A DNA stretch of 20,576 bases from an uncultured Sutterella sp. (lineage in GTDB: Bacteria; Pseudomonadota; Gammaproteobacteria; Burkholderiales; Burkholderiaceae_F): positions 1-20,576 of the forward strand of contig CAJJMF010000015.1 of assembly GCA_905192805.1 (NCBI GenBank), read 5' to 3'. Positions 13,468-20,576 of the stretch are shown in pieces (position 1 is the stretch's first letter; each line of letters starts with the position of its first letter). The notes under the pieces are model-generated. The model saw nothing but the letters and a program-made list of their open reading frames with translations. It was not told the DNA's origin and did not search any database. The position numbers and the translations under genes are program-made.

Positions 13468-16098
13468 TTACTTCGCAACCACGTTCACGAGTTTATTCGG
13501 AACAATGATGATCTTGCGAACGGTCGCTTCACCCACGAAGCGTTTGACGTCTTCATTGGCAAGCGCTGCCGCTTCGATAGCGTCCTTACTGGCATCGGCA
13601 GGCACCGAGATTTCGCCACGCAGTTTGCCGTTCACTTGAACGACCAACTTCACCGTGTCGACCTTCAGGGCGTCGGCTTCCACTTCCGGCCAGGGGGCGT
13701 CGATTAAGTCGCCGAACTGTTCGATAAAACCGAGCTCTTCCCAGAGTGCCGTCGTAATATGCGGAGCAATCGGGTAGAGCGTACGTAAGAGAATCGACGC
13801 TGCATCACGAACCGCCGCTTCATCGTGACTGTTTTCGGGCTTGAAGGCTTCAATCGTGTTGAACATCTTCATACAGGCCGACACCACCGTGTTGTATTGC
13901 ATACGAGCGAAGTCAAAGTCCGCTTGTTGCAAGGCCGTGTGAATCTGTAAGCGCAAGTCCTTAGCGCCATCCGAGAGTTCGGAATAGTCGCTATTGGCGG
14001 CACGAACCACGTCGCGATTGTTGTAAGCCCACGTCCAAATACGACGCAAGAAACGGAAGGTCCCTTCCGCACCGGAGTTCGACCAAGCCGCCGACTGATC
14101 CGGGGGACCAGCAAACATCACGAACGAACGAGCCGTATCGGCACCGTATTTCTTGATGATCTCACGCGGTTCGACCACGTTATTCTTCGACTTGGACATT
14201 TTTTCCACGCCGCCCAAGACCACGGGTTTACCGTCAGCCTTGCAGGTGGCGCCCACGGGGCGACCCTTTTCGTCGAATTGCACTTCAACTTCATCCGGGT
14301 AGAACCACGTCTTGTGTCCGTCCTCTTCCAAGCGATAGTAGCATTCCGCCATCAGCATGCCTTGCGTGAAAAGGTTCTTGAACGGTTCGTCAAACTTCAC
14401 GAGCCCCATGTCACGCATGACCTTGGTCCAGAAACGCGCATAGAGCAAGTGCAACACCGCGTGTTCAATCCCACCGATGTACTGATCCATCGGCATCCAG
14501 TAGTCGTTACGCGCATCGACCATCGCGGTATCGCAATCGGGCGAGCAGTAGCGCTGGAAGTACCAGGAGCTATCGACGAACGTATCCATCGTGTCCGTTT
14601 CGCGCTGTGCATCGGCTCCGCACTTCGGGCACTTCACATTTAAGAAGCTTTCGCACTTGGTTAACGGGTTCCCTGATCCGTCCGGGATCAAATCTTCCGG
14701 CAACACAACCGGCAAGTCCTTTTCAGGAACCGGGACTGGACCGCAATGCGGGCAGTTGATGATCGGGATCGGCGTACCCCAATAGCGTTGACGGGAAATA
14801 CCCCAGTCACGCAAGCGGAATTGGACCTGTTTTTCACCCAAATTCTTGGCCACTAAGGCCTTCGTGATCGCTTCAAGCCCTTCCTTGATGCTCAAGCCGT
14901 CGTATTCGCCCGAGTTGATCAAGTGACCGTCAAGCGTCTTGTCGCCATACCATTCTTGCCAAGCGTCGCGCGAGAAGGTTTCCCCTTCCACGGCGATCAC
15001 TTGTTTGATCGGCAATTGGTACTTATTGGCGAAAGCGAAGTCACGTTCGTCGTGAGCGGGAACGGCCATCACGGCACCTTCACCGTAGCTCATCAACACG
15101 TAGTTGGCAACCCACACTTCAACGGGTTCGTCGGTAAGTGGGTGACGCACAAAGAAGCCCGTCTTCATGCCCTTCTTTTCCATCGTGGCCATATCGGCTT
15201 CACTGACACCCCCCTTGGCGCATTCTTCACAGAAGGCCTTTAATTCGGGGTTGGTTTCAGACATGCGACGAGCGAGCGGATGTTCAGCGGCGACAGCGAC
15301 ATAGGTCGCGCCCATCAACGTGTCGGCACGTGTAGTATAGACGCGCAAGGCCTTTTCTTCGCCGTCTAACGTGTAGGGGAACGCCAGCGTTACCCCTTCA
15401 GAGCGACCAATCCAGTGCTCTTGCATGCGGCGAACTTGTTCGGGCCAGCCCTCGAGTTTGGACAAGTCATCGAGCAACTCTTGGGCATACTGCGTGATAC
15501 CGAGGTAGTAGCCCGGAATTTCACGCTTTTCAACGATCGCGCCAGAGCGCCAGCCACGACCTTCAATCACTTGTTCATTGGCCAAAACCGTCTTGTCAAC
15601 CGGGTCCCAGTTCACAATTTGGGTCTTGCGATAGGCGATGCCCTTTTCGAGCATCTTTAAGAAGAGCCACTGGTTCCAGCGATAGTATTCCGGCTTGCAG
15701 GTGGCGAGTTCACGCGACCAGTCAAACGCGAGCCCTAAGGGCTCCATCTGAGCCTTCATGTCAGCGATATTGCTGTAGGTCCATTCTGCCGGAGCGACCT
15801 TTTTGGCAATCGCCGCATTTTCTGCCGGTAAACCAAACGCGTCCCAACCCATCGGGGTCATGACGTTGTAGCCCTTCATACGGTAGTAACGGTACATCAC
15901 GTCGTTTAAGGTGTAGTTACGAACGTGTCCCATGTGGAGTTTCCCACTGGGGTAGGGCAACATCGAACAAACGTAGAACTTGGGCTTAGGGTTGCCTTGA
16001 GCATCAAGCACGTTTTCGACGGCTCTGTAAACGTCCTTGGCCTTCCATTGAGCCTGGACTTCAGATTCCACTGCTTGAGCAGAGTATGTCTCGCGCAT
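13468..16098 (-). CDS. leuS: Leucyl-tRNA synthetase
   Basis: LeuRS is a class I synthetase that charges tRNA-Leu and edits mischarged products in its CP1 domain. The 876-residue protein has the HIGH-type motif HMGH (55-58, within YPSGKLHMGHVRNYTLND) and the KMSKS loop at about 633-637. Two zinc-type cysteine pairs, NCPHCG and VKCPKCGA, precede the DTMDTFVDSSWYF stretch. The editing region contains RLRDWGISRQRYWGTP and the upstream threonine-rich YTTRADTLMGATY. The C-terminus carries VQVNGKLRGEI, typical of bacterial LeuRS. The ATG at 16098 (MRETYSAQAVESEV) matches the usual start. It heads the leuS-lptE-holA-proA cluster but has its own terminator. The upstream region is shared with divergent uvrD. 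Confidence 0.99.
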   Translation of the reverse strand: MRETYSAQAVESEVQAQWKAKDVYRAVENVLDAQGNPKPKFYVCSMLPYPSGKLHMGHVRNYTLNDVMYRYYRMKGYNVMTPMGWDAFGLPAENAAIAKKVAPAEWTYSNIADMKAQMEPLGLAFDWSRELATCKPEYYRWNQWLFLKMLEKGIAYRKTQIVNWDPVDKTVLANEQVIEGRGWRSGAIVEKREIPGYYLGITQYAQELLDDLSKLEGWPEQVRRMQEHWIGRSEGVTLAFPYTLDGEEKALRVYTTRADTLMGATYVAVAAEHPLARRMSETNPELKAFCEECAKGGVSEADMATMEKKGMKTGFFVRHPLTDEPVEVWVANYVLMSYGEGAVMAVPAHDERDFAFANKYQLPIKQVIAVEGETFSRDAWQEWYGDKTLDGHLINSGEYDGLSIKEGLEAITKALVAKNLGEKQVQFRLRDWGISRQRYWGTPIPIINCPHCGPVPVPEKDLPVVLPEDLIPDGSGNPLTKCESFLNVKCPKCGADAQRETDTMDTFVDSSWYFQRYCSPDCDTAMVDARNDYWMPMDQYIGGIEHAVLHLLYARFWTKVMRDMGLVKFDEPFKNLFTQGMLMAECYYRLEEDGHKTWFYPDEVEVQFDEKGRPVGATCKADGKPVVLGGVEKMSKSKNNVVEPREIIKKYGADTARSFVMFAGPPDQSAAWSNSGAEGTFRFLRRIWTWAYNNRDVVRAANSDYSELSDGAKDLRLQIHTALQQADFDFARMQYNTVVSACMKMFNTIEAFKPENSHDEAAVRDAASILLRTLYPIAPHITTALWEELGFIEQFGDLIDAPWPEVEADALKVDTVKLVVQVNGKLRGEISVPADASKDAIEAAALANEDVKRFVGEATVRKIIIVPNKLVNVVAK

Positions 16099-16423
16099 TT
16101 TGGCTTTCCGTATAAGGAGTTGGTTAAGGTAAAAAGTAATACCTAAGTATACCCGTACTCAAGCCGGGCTAAAAATGGTGTGTGATGAAAAAACGACAAA
16201 TTCTGCTATTAAGTCGACTAGCCTAGGGAAAAATGCTCAGAATCCTCGCTTGGCTTAGGGCGAAGCGGAGGATGAGTTGACGCTCAGAAAATGAGCCCAT
16301 AAGGCGTTAAAAATATGCTAGCGTTACGCCTAATCTACGAGTGGGTAAGGCTCGGATGAAAGCGACGATCGACGCAGACTCTCCGAGACCTTGTGAGCAG
16401 AGTCAATATAAGAAGTTCTTGAA
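16099..16423. other. 325-base divergent intergenic region between leuS and uvrD
   Basis: No protein-coding gene is visible here. The leuS side holds a likely minus-strand promoter. The uvrD side contains a chain of possible plus-strand hairpins. These are ATCCTC-GCTT/AAGC-GGAGGAT with one bulged base (16242-16273), GCTCA/TGAGC (16282-16296), AGGCGT/ACGCCT (16302-16331) and CTCGGA/TCCGAG (16351-16387). A TTGACG (16277-16282) with TAAGGC after 17 bases (16300-16305) is a weak promoter candidate for uvrD. I see no LexA box (CTGT-N8-ACAG) although uvrD is SOS-controlled in E. coli, and no intrinsic terminator. Confidence 0.45.
16146..16151 (-). promoter_or_regulatory. Candidate -10 box for leuS
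   Basis: On the minus strand this reads TATACT, a good -10 box, about 48 bases before the leuS ATG. The matching -35 region (TTTTTA at 18 bases) is poor. It is the best promoter-like element upstream of leuS and implies a short leader of about 40 bases. Confidence 0.4.
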
Positions 16424-18823
16424 ATGTCAGAAAAATTGTTAAGTTCTCTCAATAACAAACAACGTGAAGCGGTGACGGCACCTCCTGTGAGTCAACTCAT
16501 TCTGGCTGGCGCCGGCAGTGGTAAAACGCGTGTGCTTACTACACGCATTGCTTGGTTATTGGCTCAATCTCAAACACGCCCGGAAAACATTCTGGCAGTG
16601 ACTTTTACGAATAAAGCAGCCAAGGAAATGATGACCCGCTTAGAGGCGATTCTTCCCTACGATTTACGCAATATGTGGGTGGGGACATTCCACGGACTGT
16701 GTAATCGTATTTTGCGTCGTCATGCCGAGGCGGCGGGGTTGCCGAAAACCTTCCAGATTATTGACTCCTCGGATCAACTCTCGATCATTAAGCGCATCTT
16801 GAAAGAGTGCAATGTGGATACCGATAAGGTCGAGCCACGGAGTGTCCAAAACTATATTAACTGGAATAAGGAGCATGGCATTCGTGCGAATCGTGCGGCC
16901 ATGATGAAAGACGCCGAACCGTTGGCGGTCGACCTATATCGCCGCTATGAGGCTCAGTGTCTCAAGGACGGGACGGTGGATTTTGCCGAATTACTGTTAC
17001 GTTGCTATGAGTTACTCGATCGCAACGAAATGATTCGCACCCAGTACCAAAATCGTTTTCACCATATTCTAGTGGACGAATTTCAGGACACCAATATTTT
17101 GCAATACCGCTGGTTACAAATGCTGGCGGGATGTGGAATGGGGCCCAACAACGAAAGCAAGAATGCCATTTTTGCGGTGGGCGATGACGACCAGTCGATT
17201 TACGCCTTCCGAGGCGCCAACGTGGGTAACATGAGCGACTTTTTGAAAGACTTTCATGTTCCTGCGCCGGTGCGCTTGGAAGAGAATTACCGCTCTACAG
17301 GTGCCATCCTTGAGGCAGCCAACGAATTGATTCGCCACAACGCTAAGCGATTAGGGAAAAACCTCTGGACCTCTGGGGGCAAGGGCGAACTCGTCCAGTT
17401 GGTTGAACGGAAAGACGAAAACGATGAAGCCCAGTGGGTGGTCGATACCATTCGTGAGGGCGTGCATGCCGGTCAACAGTATCGTCAATACGCGATTTTG
17501 TATCGCATGAACGCTCAGTCGCGAGCGCTCGAAAGTGCACTGGCCAGACGAGGGATCCCGTATCGCATCTATGGCGGCTTGCGCTTTTTTGAACGCTTGG
17601 AAATTAAACATGTGTTGGCGTATTTGCGCGTATTGCAAGGCAATGTGGACGATACGAACTTTTTGCGTGTTGTCAATATGCCTACGCGCGGGATTGGCGC
17701 TAAGACCATTGACCAGTTGCTCGATGATGCCTCCCACGCTGGCTTGAGCCTTTGGCAAACGTTGACACATCCGAATTATGAACCGGGTCCTAAGCTACGC
17801 GTCTTTAAGGATTTGGCCTATGCGATGCGCAGTGAAGCCGCTGGAAAACCCCTCACGGAGGTGGTGAAATTGGTGATTAAGATGTCGGGTCTACAAGCGA
17901 TGTATGAAAAGGATCGTGAAGGGACGGAACGTCTTGAAAACTTAGCTGAATTGGTCACGGCTGCCTCGGGGTATATGAAAAGTGAAGGGATTGAGGAAAC
18001 GGCGGATGCCTTTTCTGTGGTACCCGAACTCGATCAAACCCCGCTTGAAGGCTTTCTCACTCAGGCAACACTCGAAGCGGGTGAAAAAAATGAAGGCGAT
18101 GATCAGGATGCCGTGCAACTGATGACAGTGCATGCGTCCAAGGGGTTGGAATTTAAAAATGTGATCATTGTGGGGGTTGAAGAAGGGATCTTCCCGCATT
18201 TCTCTGCCCTTAAGGAAAAAGGCGACGATGGTCTCTCCGAAGAACGTCGCTTAATGTACGTGGCCATCACGCGCGCACAAAAGCACTTGGTGATGACGCA
18301 CTGTCGTGAGCGTATGCTTCACGGTGAAACACGCGATTGTCTTCTCTCACCCTTTGTGAGCGAAATCCCCGAGTCGCTCTTTGAACGGATCGATCTACCG
18401 AAAGACGAAGAAACGTATGGGTACGATCACGATGGGTATGACCGTCGCTATGGTTGGCAAAAACCCAGCTTTGGGGGAAGCCGATACGAGGGCGGTTATT
18501 CAGAGCGCAGTCACTATTCGCGCTCCTCGGGTGGCGCTCGCCGGGATAAGGACGATGATTGGCGTCGCGACTTGGCAGGCTCGGGGAAGGTTTACCGTTC
18601 GAGCGAAGATCCGATGGTGCGACGTGTCCAAGCGGCCGCCGTCAATAGTAACTATGGCTTCAAAGTGGGTGATACCGTGGTGCACAGTAAATTAGGCGAG
18701 GGCGTCGTGACCTCCATCGTGGGCCACGGTGATGATGGACGTATTGTGATTAATTTTGCTCGCGTGGGGCAAAAGGAATTACTGTTAGCCATTGCGCAAA
18801 AGCACTTGGCAAAACTCAATTAA
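16424..18823 (+). CDS. uvrD: UvrD-family DNA helicase (DNA helicase II)
   Basis: This superfamily 1A 3'-5' helicase acts in nucleotide-excision and mismatch repair. The 799 residues begin with SSLNNKQREAV (Q motif) and Walker A AGAGSGKT (28-35). Further motifs are AVTFTNKAAKEM (Ia), ILVDEFQDTN (II), VGDDDQSIYAFRGA (III), LEENYRST (IV), LMTVHASKGLEF (V) and EERRLMYVAITRA (VI). A C-terminal Tudor-like domain (KVGDTVVHSKLGEGVVTSI) closes the protein, as in UvrD/PcrA, where it contacts RNA polymerase. E. coli UvrD is 720 residues; much of the excess fits a Tyr/Gly/Arg/Ser-rich linker at about 663-713. The start at 16424 has only a weak ribosome binding site (AGAAG). UvrD is preferred over Rep because of the C-terminal domain. 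Confidence 0.95.
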   Translation: MSEKLLSSLNNKQREAVTAPPVSQLILAGAGSGKTRVLTTRIAWLLAQSQTRPENILAVTFTNKAAKEMMTRLEAILPYDLRNMWVGTFHGLCNRILRRHAEAAGLPKTFQIIDSSDQLSIIKRILKECNVDTDKVEPRSVQNYINWNKEHGIRANRAAMMKDAEPLAVDLYRRYEAQCLKDGTVDFAELLLRCYELLDRNEMIRTQYQNRFHHILVDEFQDTNILQYRWLQMLAGCGMGPNNESKNAIFAVGDDDQSIYAFRGANVGNMSDFLKDFHVPAPVRLEENYRSTGAILEAANELIRHNAKRLGKNLWTSGGKGELVQLVERKDENDEAQWVVDTIREGVHAGQQYRQYAILYRMNAQSRALESALARRGIPYRIYGGLRFFERLEIKHVLAYLRVLQGNVDDTNFLRVVNMPTRGIGAKTIDQLLDDASHAGLSLWQTLTHPNYEPGPKLRVFKDLAYAMRSEAAGKPLTEVVKLVIKMSGLQAMYEKDREGTERLENLAELVTAASGYMKSEGIEETADAFSVVPELDQTPLEGFLTQATLEAGEKNEGDDQDAVQLMTVHASKGLEFKNVIIVGVEEGIFPHFSALKEKGDDGLSEERRLMYVAITRAQKHLVMTHCRERMLHGETRDCLLSPFVSEIPESLFERIDLPKDEETYGYDHDGYDRRYGWQKPSFGGSRYEGGYSERSHYSRSSGGARRDKDDDWRRDLAGSGKVYRSSEDPMVRRVQAAAVNSNYGFKVGDTVVHSKLGEGVVTSIVGHGDDGRIVINFARVGQKELLLAIAQKHLAKLN

Positions 18824-18879
18824 TCCTCGTTTAGGAGGGCAGGGATAGGAAACTCCCGCGCGAGGGCCGTTCCATTGAG

Positions 18880-18885
18880 TATAAT
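18880..18885 (+). promoter_or_regulatory. Candidate -10 box for tRNA-Arg
   Basis: A perfect TATAAT lies 52 bases before the mature tRNA. The region 17 bases upstream is G+C-rich and has no -35 match, so the promoter is only tentative. Read-through from uvrD is also possible, since I see no terminator between 18824 and 18936. Confidence 0.35.
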
Positions 18886-18936
18886 CCTCCCATTAACCGG
18901 ATCTCGTCGATCGCGGTGACAATCAACGGTTGTTGT

Positions 18937-19012
18937 GCGACTATAGTTCAACAGGATAGAACTGTCCCCTCCTAAGGGACCGATCTGGGTTCGAGTCCCG
19001 GTGGTCGCGCCA
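18937..19012 (+). tRNA. tRNA-Arg (anticodon CCU)
   Basis: A complete 76-base cloverleaf can be drawn. Acceptor: GCGACTA (18937-18943) with TGGTCGC (19002-19008). D stem: GTTC/GAAC (18946-18949, 18959-18962). Anticodon stem: GTCCC/GGGAC (18964-18968, 18976-18980). T stem: CTGGG/CCCGG around TTCGAGT. The anticodon loop CTCCTAA puts CCT at 18971-18973, reading AGG. The discriminator is G and CCA (19010-19012) is encoded. A strong terminator follows within seven bases. Confidence 0.97.
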
Positions 19013-19018
19013 AAAACT

Positions 19019-19063
19019 AGTCCTCGTTTCAGCCGCTTTTGTGGCGTGAGACGAGGACTTTTT
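19019..19063. terminator. Intrinsic terminator shared by tRNA-Arg and the MATE gene
   Basis: AGTCCTCGT (19019-19027) pairs with ACGAGGACT (19051-19059). Further pairs extend inward (TCA/TGA, GCC/GGC), and T5 ends the plus strand (19059-19063). The minus strand also has a T-run just past the stem (complement of the A-run at 19012-19016). It probably ends both the tRNA transcript and the convergent MATE transcript. Confidence 0.9.
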
Positions 19064-19075
19064 CGTTTTGGTGCT

Positions 19076-20416
19076 TTAGACGATGCGCCAACGACGTTGG
19101 CGGAAGAAGTACGCGCACACGACCCCAATCACGATGTTATAGGCGTATTCCGAGGACCACATCAGGGTAACGTTCGCATGGGCCCAGTTAAGTAGCACGA
19201 TATAGAGCACATAAATGGTGGCAGCGGTCAGTGATGCCGTGGAGGTTTCTTTGGTGAGTCCCATCGCCCCCATGGCAAAGTTGTAGAACATGGCCGGGAT
19301 CGCCACCAAAAGTGATGAGAGCAACATATAGAGTACCGGTACGCCGCTATCAATAATGCCTTCGATATTCGTAAAGATCCCGAGAACGTCTTTCGGGAAG
19401 AGTGATACCCCGATAAAGAAGGGGGCGATCACGAGGGCACAAATGACGAGCGTCCGACGACAAACACTCGGAATTTCGTCAAATCGACGCTCCCCAATTA
19501 AGTTGGCACTGATGGCCCCAGCGGTCGAACCAAAACTATGAATAAAGAGGAAAAAGAGGGACGAAATTTGGCGCACTACGTTCGAAACGGCGAGTGCGGT
19601 CGCCCCCAAATGTTCCACGCTCAGGAAGAAGTAAAGCCAGGCGGTAAAGGCAAGCCCTTCTTGGAGCATCAACCAACGCCCTAACTTAAAGAGCTTCACT
19701 TGGATCGGCCAACTCCATTGCAAGGGGCGCAAAAGACCGTAACGCTCAGGATTGGCAAATTTCATCGCATAAATCACGTAGACCACGAGACAAAGTCCTT
19801 CCGCAATGCTCGATGCGATGGCTGCCCCAGCAATCCCTAAAGCAGGGATGGGGCCCATACCGAAAATCAACACATAGTTAAAGACAATGTTGGCGAGGAC
19901 CATCACCACCGAGCCCAAGGTCAGGATTTTAGGACGTAAAATCGCGATAAAAAAGGCACGAAAATTGGAACACAAGAAGGTAAAGGGCATCCCAACGGCA
20001 CGCCAGAACAGGTAGTCTTCACTCGCTTTGGCAATCTCTGGGGAATCGCAGAGTTTTTCAAAGAAAGGTGGGGCGCAGGTAAACGCAATCACCATCATGA
20101 GTGCGGCCAAAGCCAGCAAAAAGAGGGACCCGTTGTGCATCGCATCGCCGATAGCGAGGTAATTTTTTTCGCCGTTTTTCTGACCTAGATAGGCTTGCAG
20201 ACTAAAGCTGTAGCCAAAACCAAACATAATGAGCGCCAAGTACATGACGCCAGCGAGCGCACTCGCACCGAGCTCTACTTCCCCCACACGACCTAAGAAC
20301 ACCACATCGGTAAAGCCGATGAGTTGCTCGATCATTAAAGACAAAATGAGGGGGAAAACCATCTGGAGAATTTGACGGTTGCTGTAATACTGCGGACGAA
20401 TGGGTTTTTCAGACAT
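19076..20416 (-). CDS. MATE family efflux transporter
   Basis: This is a multidrug and toxin extrusion (MATE) type inner-membrane antiporter, expected to expel organic cations or metabolites using a Na+ or H+ gradient. The 446 residues contain about twelve hydrophobic segments in two similar halves. The first helix region reads MVFPLILSLMIEQLIGFTDV, then VFLGRVGEVELGASALAG, the typical MATE N-terminus with an acidic residue in the next loop. The second half has a matching AVSNVVRQISSLFF region and GSTAGAISANLIGE. I prefer ATG 20416 (MSEKPIRPQ) because GGTGA precedes it; a GTG at 20428 would add four residues. It stands alone, converging on tRNA-Arg. The substrate cannot be told from sequence. 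Confidence 0.92.
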   Translation of the reverse strand: MSEKPIRPQYYSNRQILQMVFPLILSLMIEQLIGFTDVVFLGRVGEVELGASALAGVMYLALIMFGFGYSFSLQAYLGQKNGEKNYLAIGDAMHNGSLFLLALAALMMVIAFTCAPPFFEKLCDSPEIAKASEDYLFWRAVGMPFTFLCSNFRAFFIAILRPKILTLGSVVMVLANIVFNYVLIFGMGPIPALGIAGAAIASSIAEGLCLVVYVIYAMKFANPERYGLLRPLQWSWPIQVKLFKLGRWLMLQEGLAFTAWLYFFLSVEHLGATALAVSNVVRQISSLFFLFIHSFGSTAGAISANLIGERRFDEIPSVCRRTLVICALVIAPFFIGVSLFPKDVLGIFTNIEGIIDSGVPVLYMLLSSLLVAIPAMFYNFAMGAMGLTKETSTASLTAATIYVLYIVLLNWAHANVTLMWSSEYAYNIVIGVVCAYFFRQRRWRIV

Positions 20417-20505
20417 TAAGTTCACCAAGTGAAGCGCACAGAATACGGGGGAAGAGTACCTCAGACCGAGAGTAAGAAATGAATCAAATCAGAAAGAAGG
20501 TAGCC

Positions 20506-20511
20506 ATTATA
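20506..20511 (-). promoter_or_regulatory. Candidate -10 box for the MATE gene
   Basis: The minus strand reads TATAAT here, about 90 bases before the chosen start. No convincing -35 box sits 16-18 bases further upstream. The remaining bases 20512-20576 show no gene, only a plus-strand TTGACTAAAAT near the right edge that resembles the rpsP -10 context. Confidence 0.35.
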
Positions 20512-20576
20512 ACCGCAGAAATCCTGAACTCCCGGAAACTAGATCCCTAACAGGACAAATTTATTGACTAAAATCA

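Noticed and set aside
18937..19012. tRNA-Arg as an integration site for a mobile element
   Set aside because: No integrase, repeated tRNA 3' end or atypical cargo lies within the window; the next gene is an ordinary MATE transporter.
18820..19128. A minus-strand open frame of 102 residues containing a GTRTQIGPLGG-type stretch
   Set aside because: It is antisense to tRNA-Arg and its terminator; this kind of peptide is a known false gene call over tRNA genes.

Overview
The window reads as ordinary chromosome of a betaproteobacterium, most likely Burkholderiales. The main reason is the block leuS-lptE-holA-proA, an arrangement I associate with that order, together with a DcuC-type anaerobic carrier, etfBA and base composition near 50% G+C by eye. 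A host-associated, Sutterella-like lineage is a guess from this mix. I see no integrase, transposase, phage gene, CRISPR array or toxin-antitoxin pair.

Layout. 1-840 (+) is the C-terminal half of a sodium:solute symporter cut by the window edge, with an apparent frame break just upstream. 841-1083 is a regulatory-looking leader: promoter, inverted repeat, several hairpins and a terminator-like hairpin directly before etfB. 1084-2778 (+) is etfBA. 2779-3206 holds a strong promoter and rpsP (+). 3207-3443 is highly structured non-coding DNA. From 3444 to 16098 every gene is on the minus strand: an orphan GntR/UTRA regulator; rimM-trmD-rplS; an AbgA-like peptidase with a DcuC-family carrier; rlmL; proA; lptE-holA; and leuS. 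After a 325-base divergent intergenic region come uvrD (+, 16424-18823), tRNA-Arg(CCU) (+, 18937-19012) and a MATE transporter (-, 19076-20416). Strong intrinsic terminators punctuate the block at 4229-4268, 6178-6211, 9008-9037, 13419-13446 and 19019-19063, so most transcription units can be read directly.

How the genes fit together. Most are housekeeping: translation (rpsP, rplS, leuS, tRNA-Arg, trmD, rimM, rlmL), replication and repair (holA, uvrD), outer-membrane assembly (lptE), proline synthesis (proA) and electron transfer (etfBA). The accessory content is the AbgA-like/DcuC-like pair behind a 24-base palindrome, the GntR regulator and the two transporters.

I find no convincing new multi-gene system. 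The points most worth a second look are the split of the usual rpsP-rimM-trmD-rplS operon into two convergent halves, the structured RNA-like segment where they meet, the attenuator-like etfBA leader, and the palindrome before the peptidase/carrier operon.
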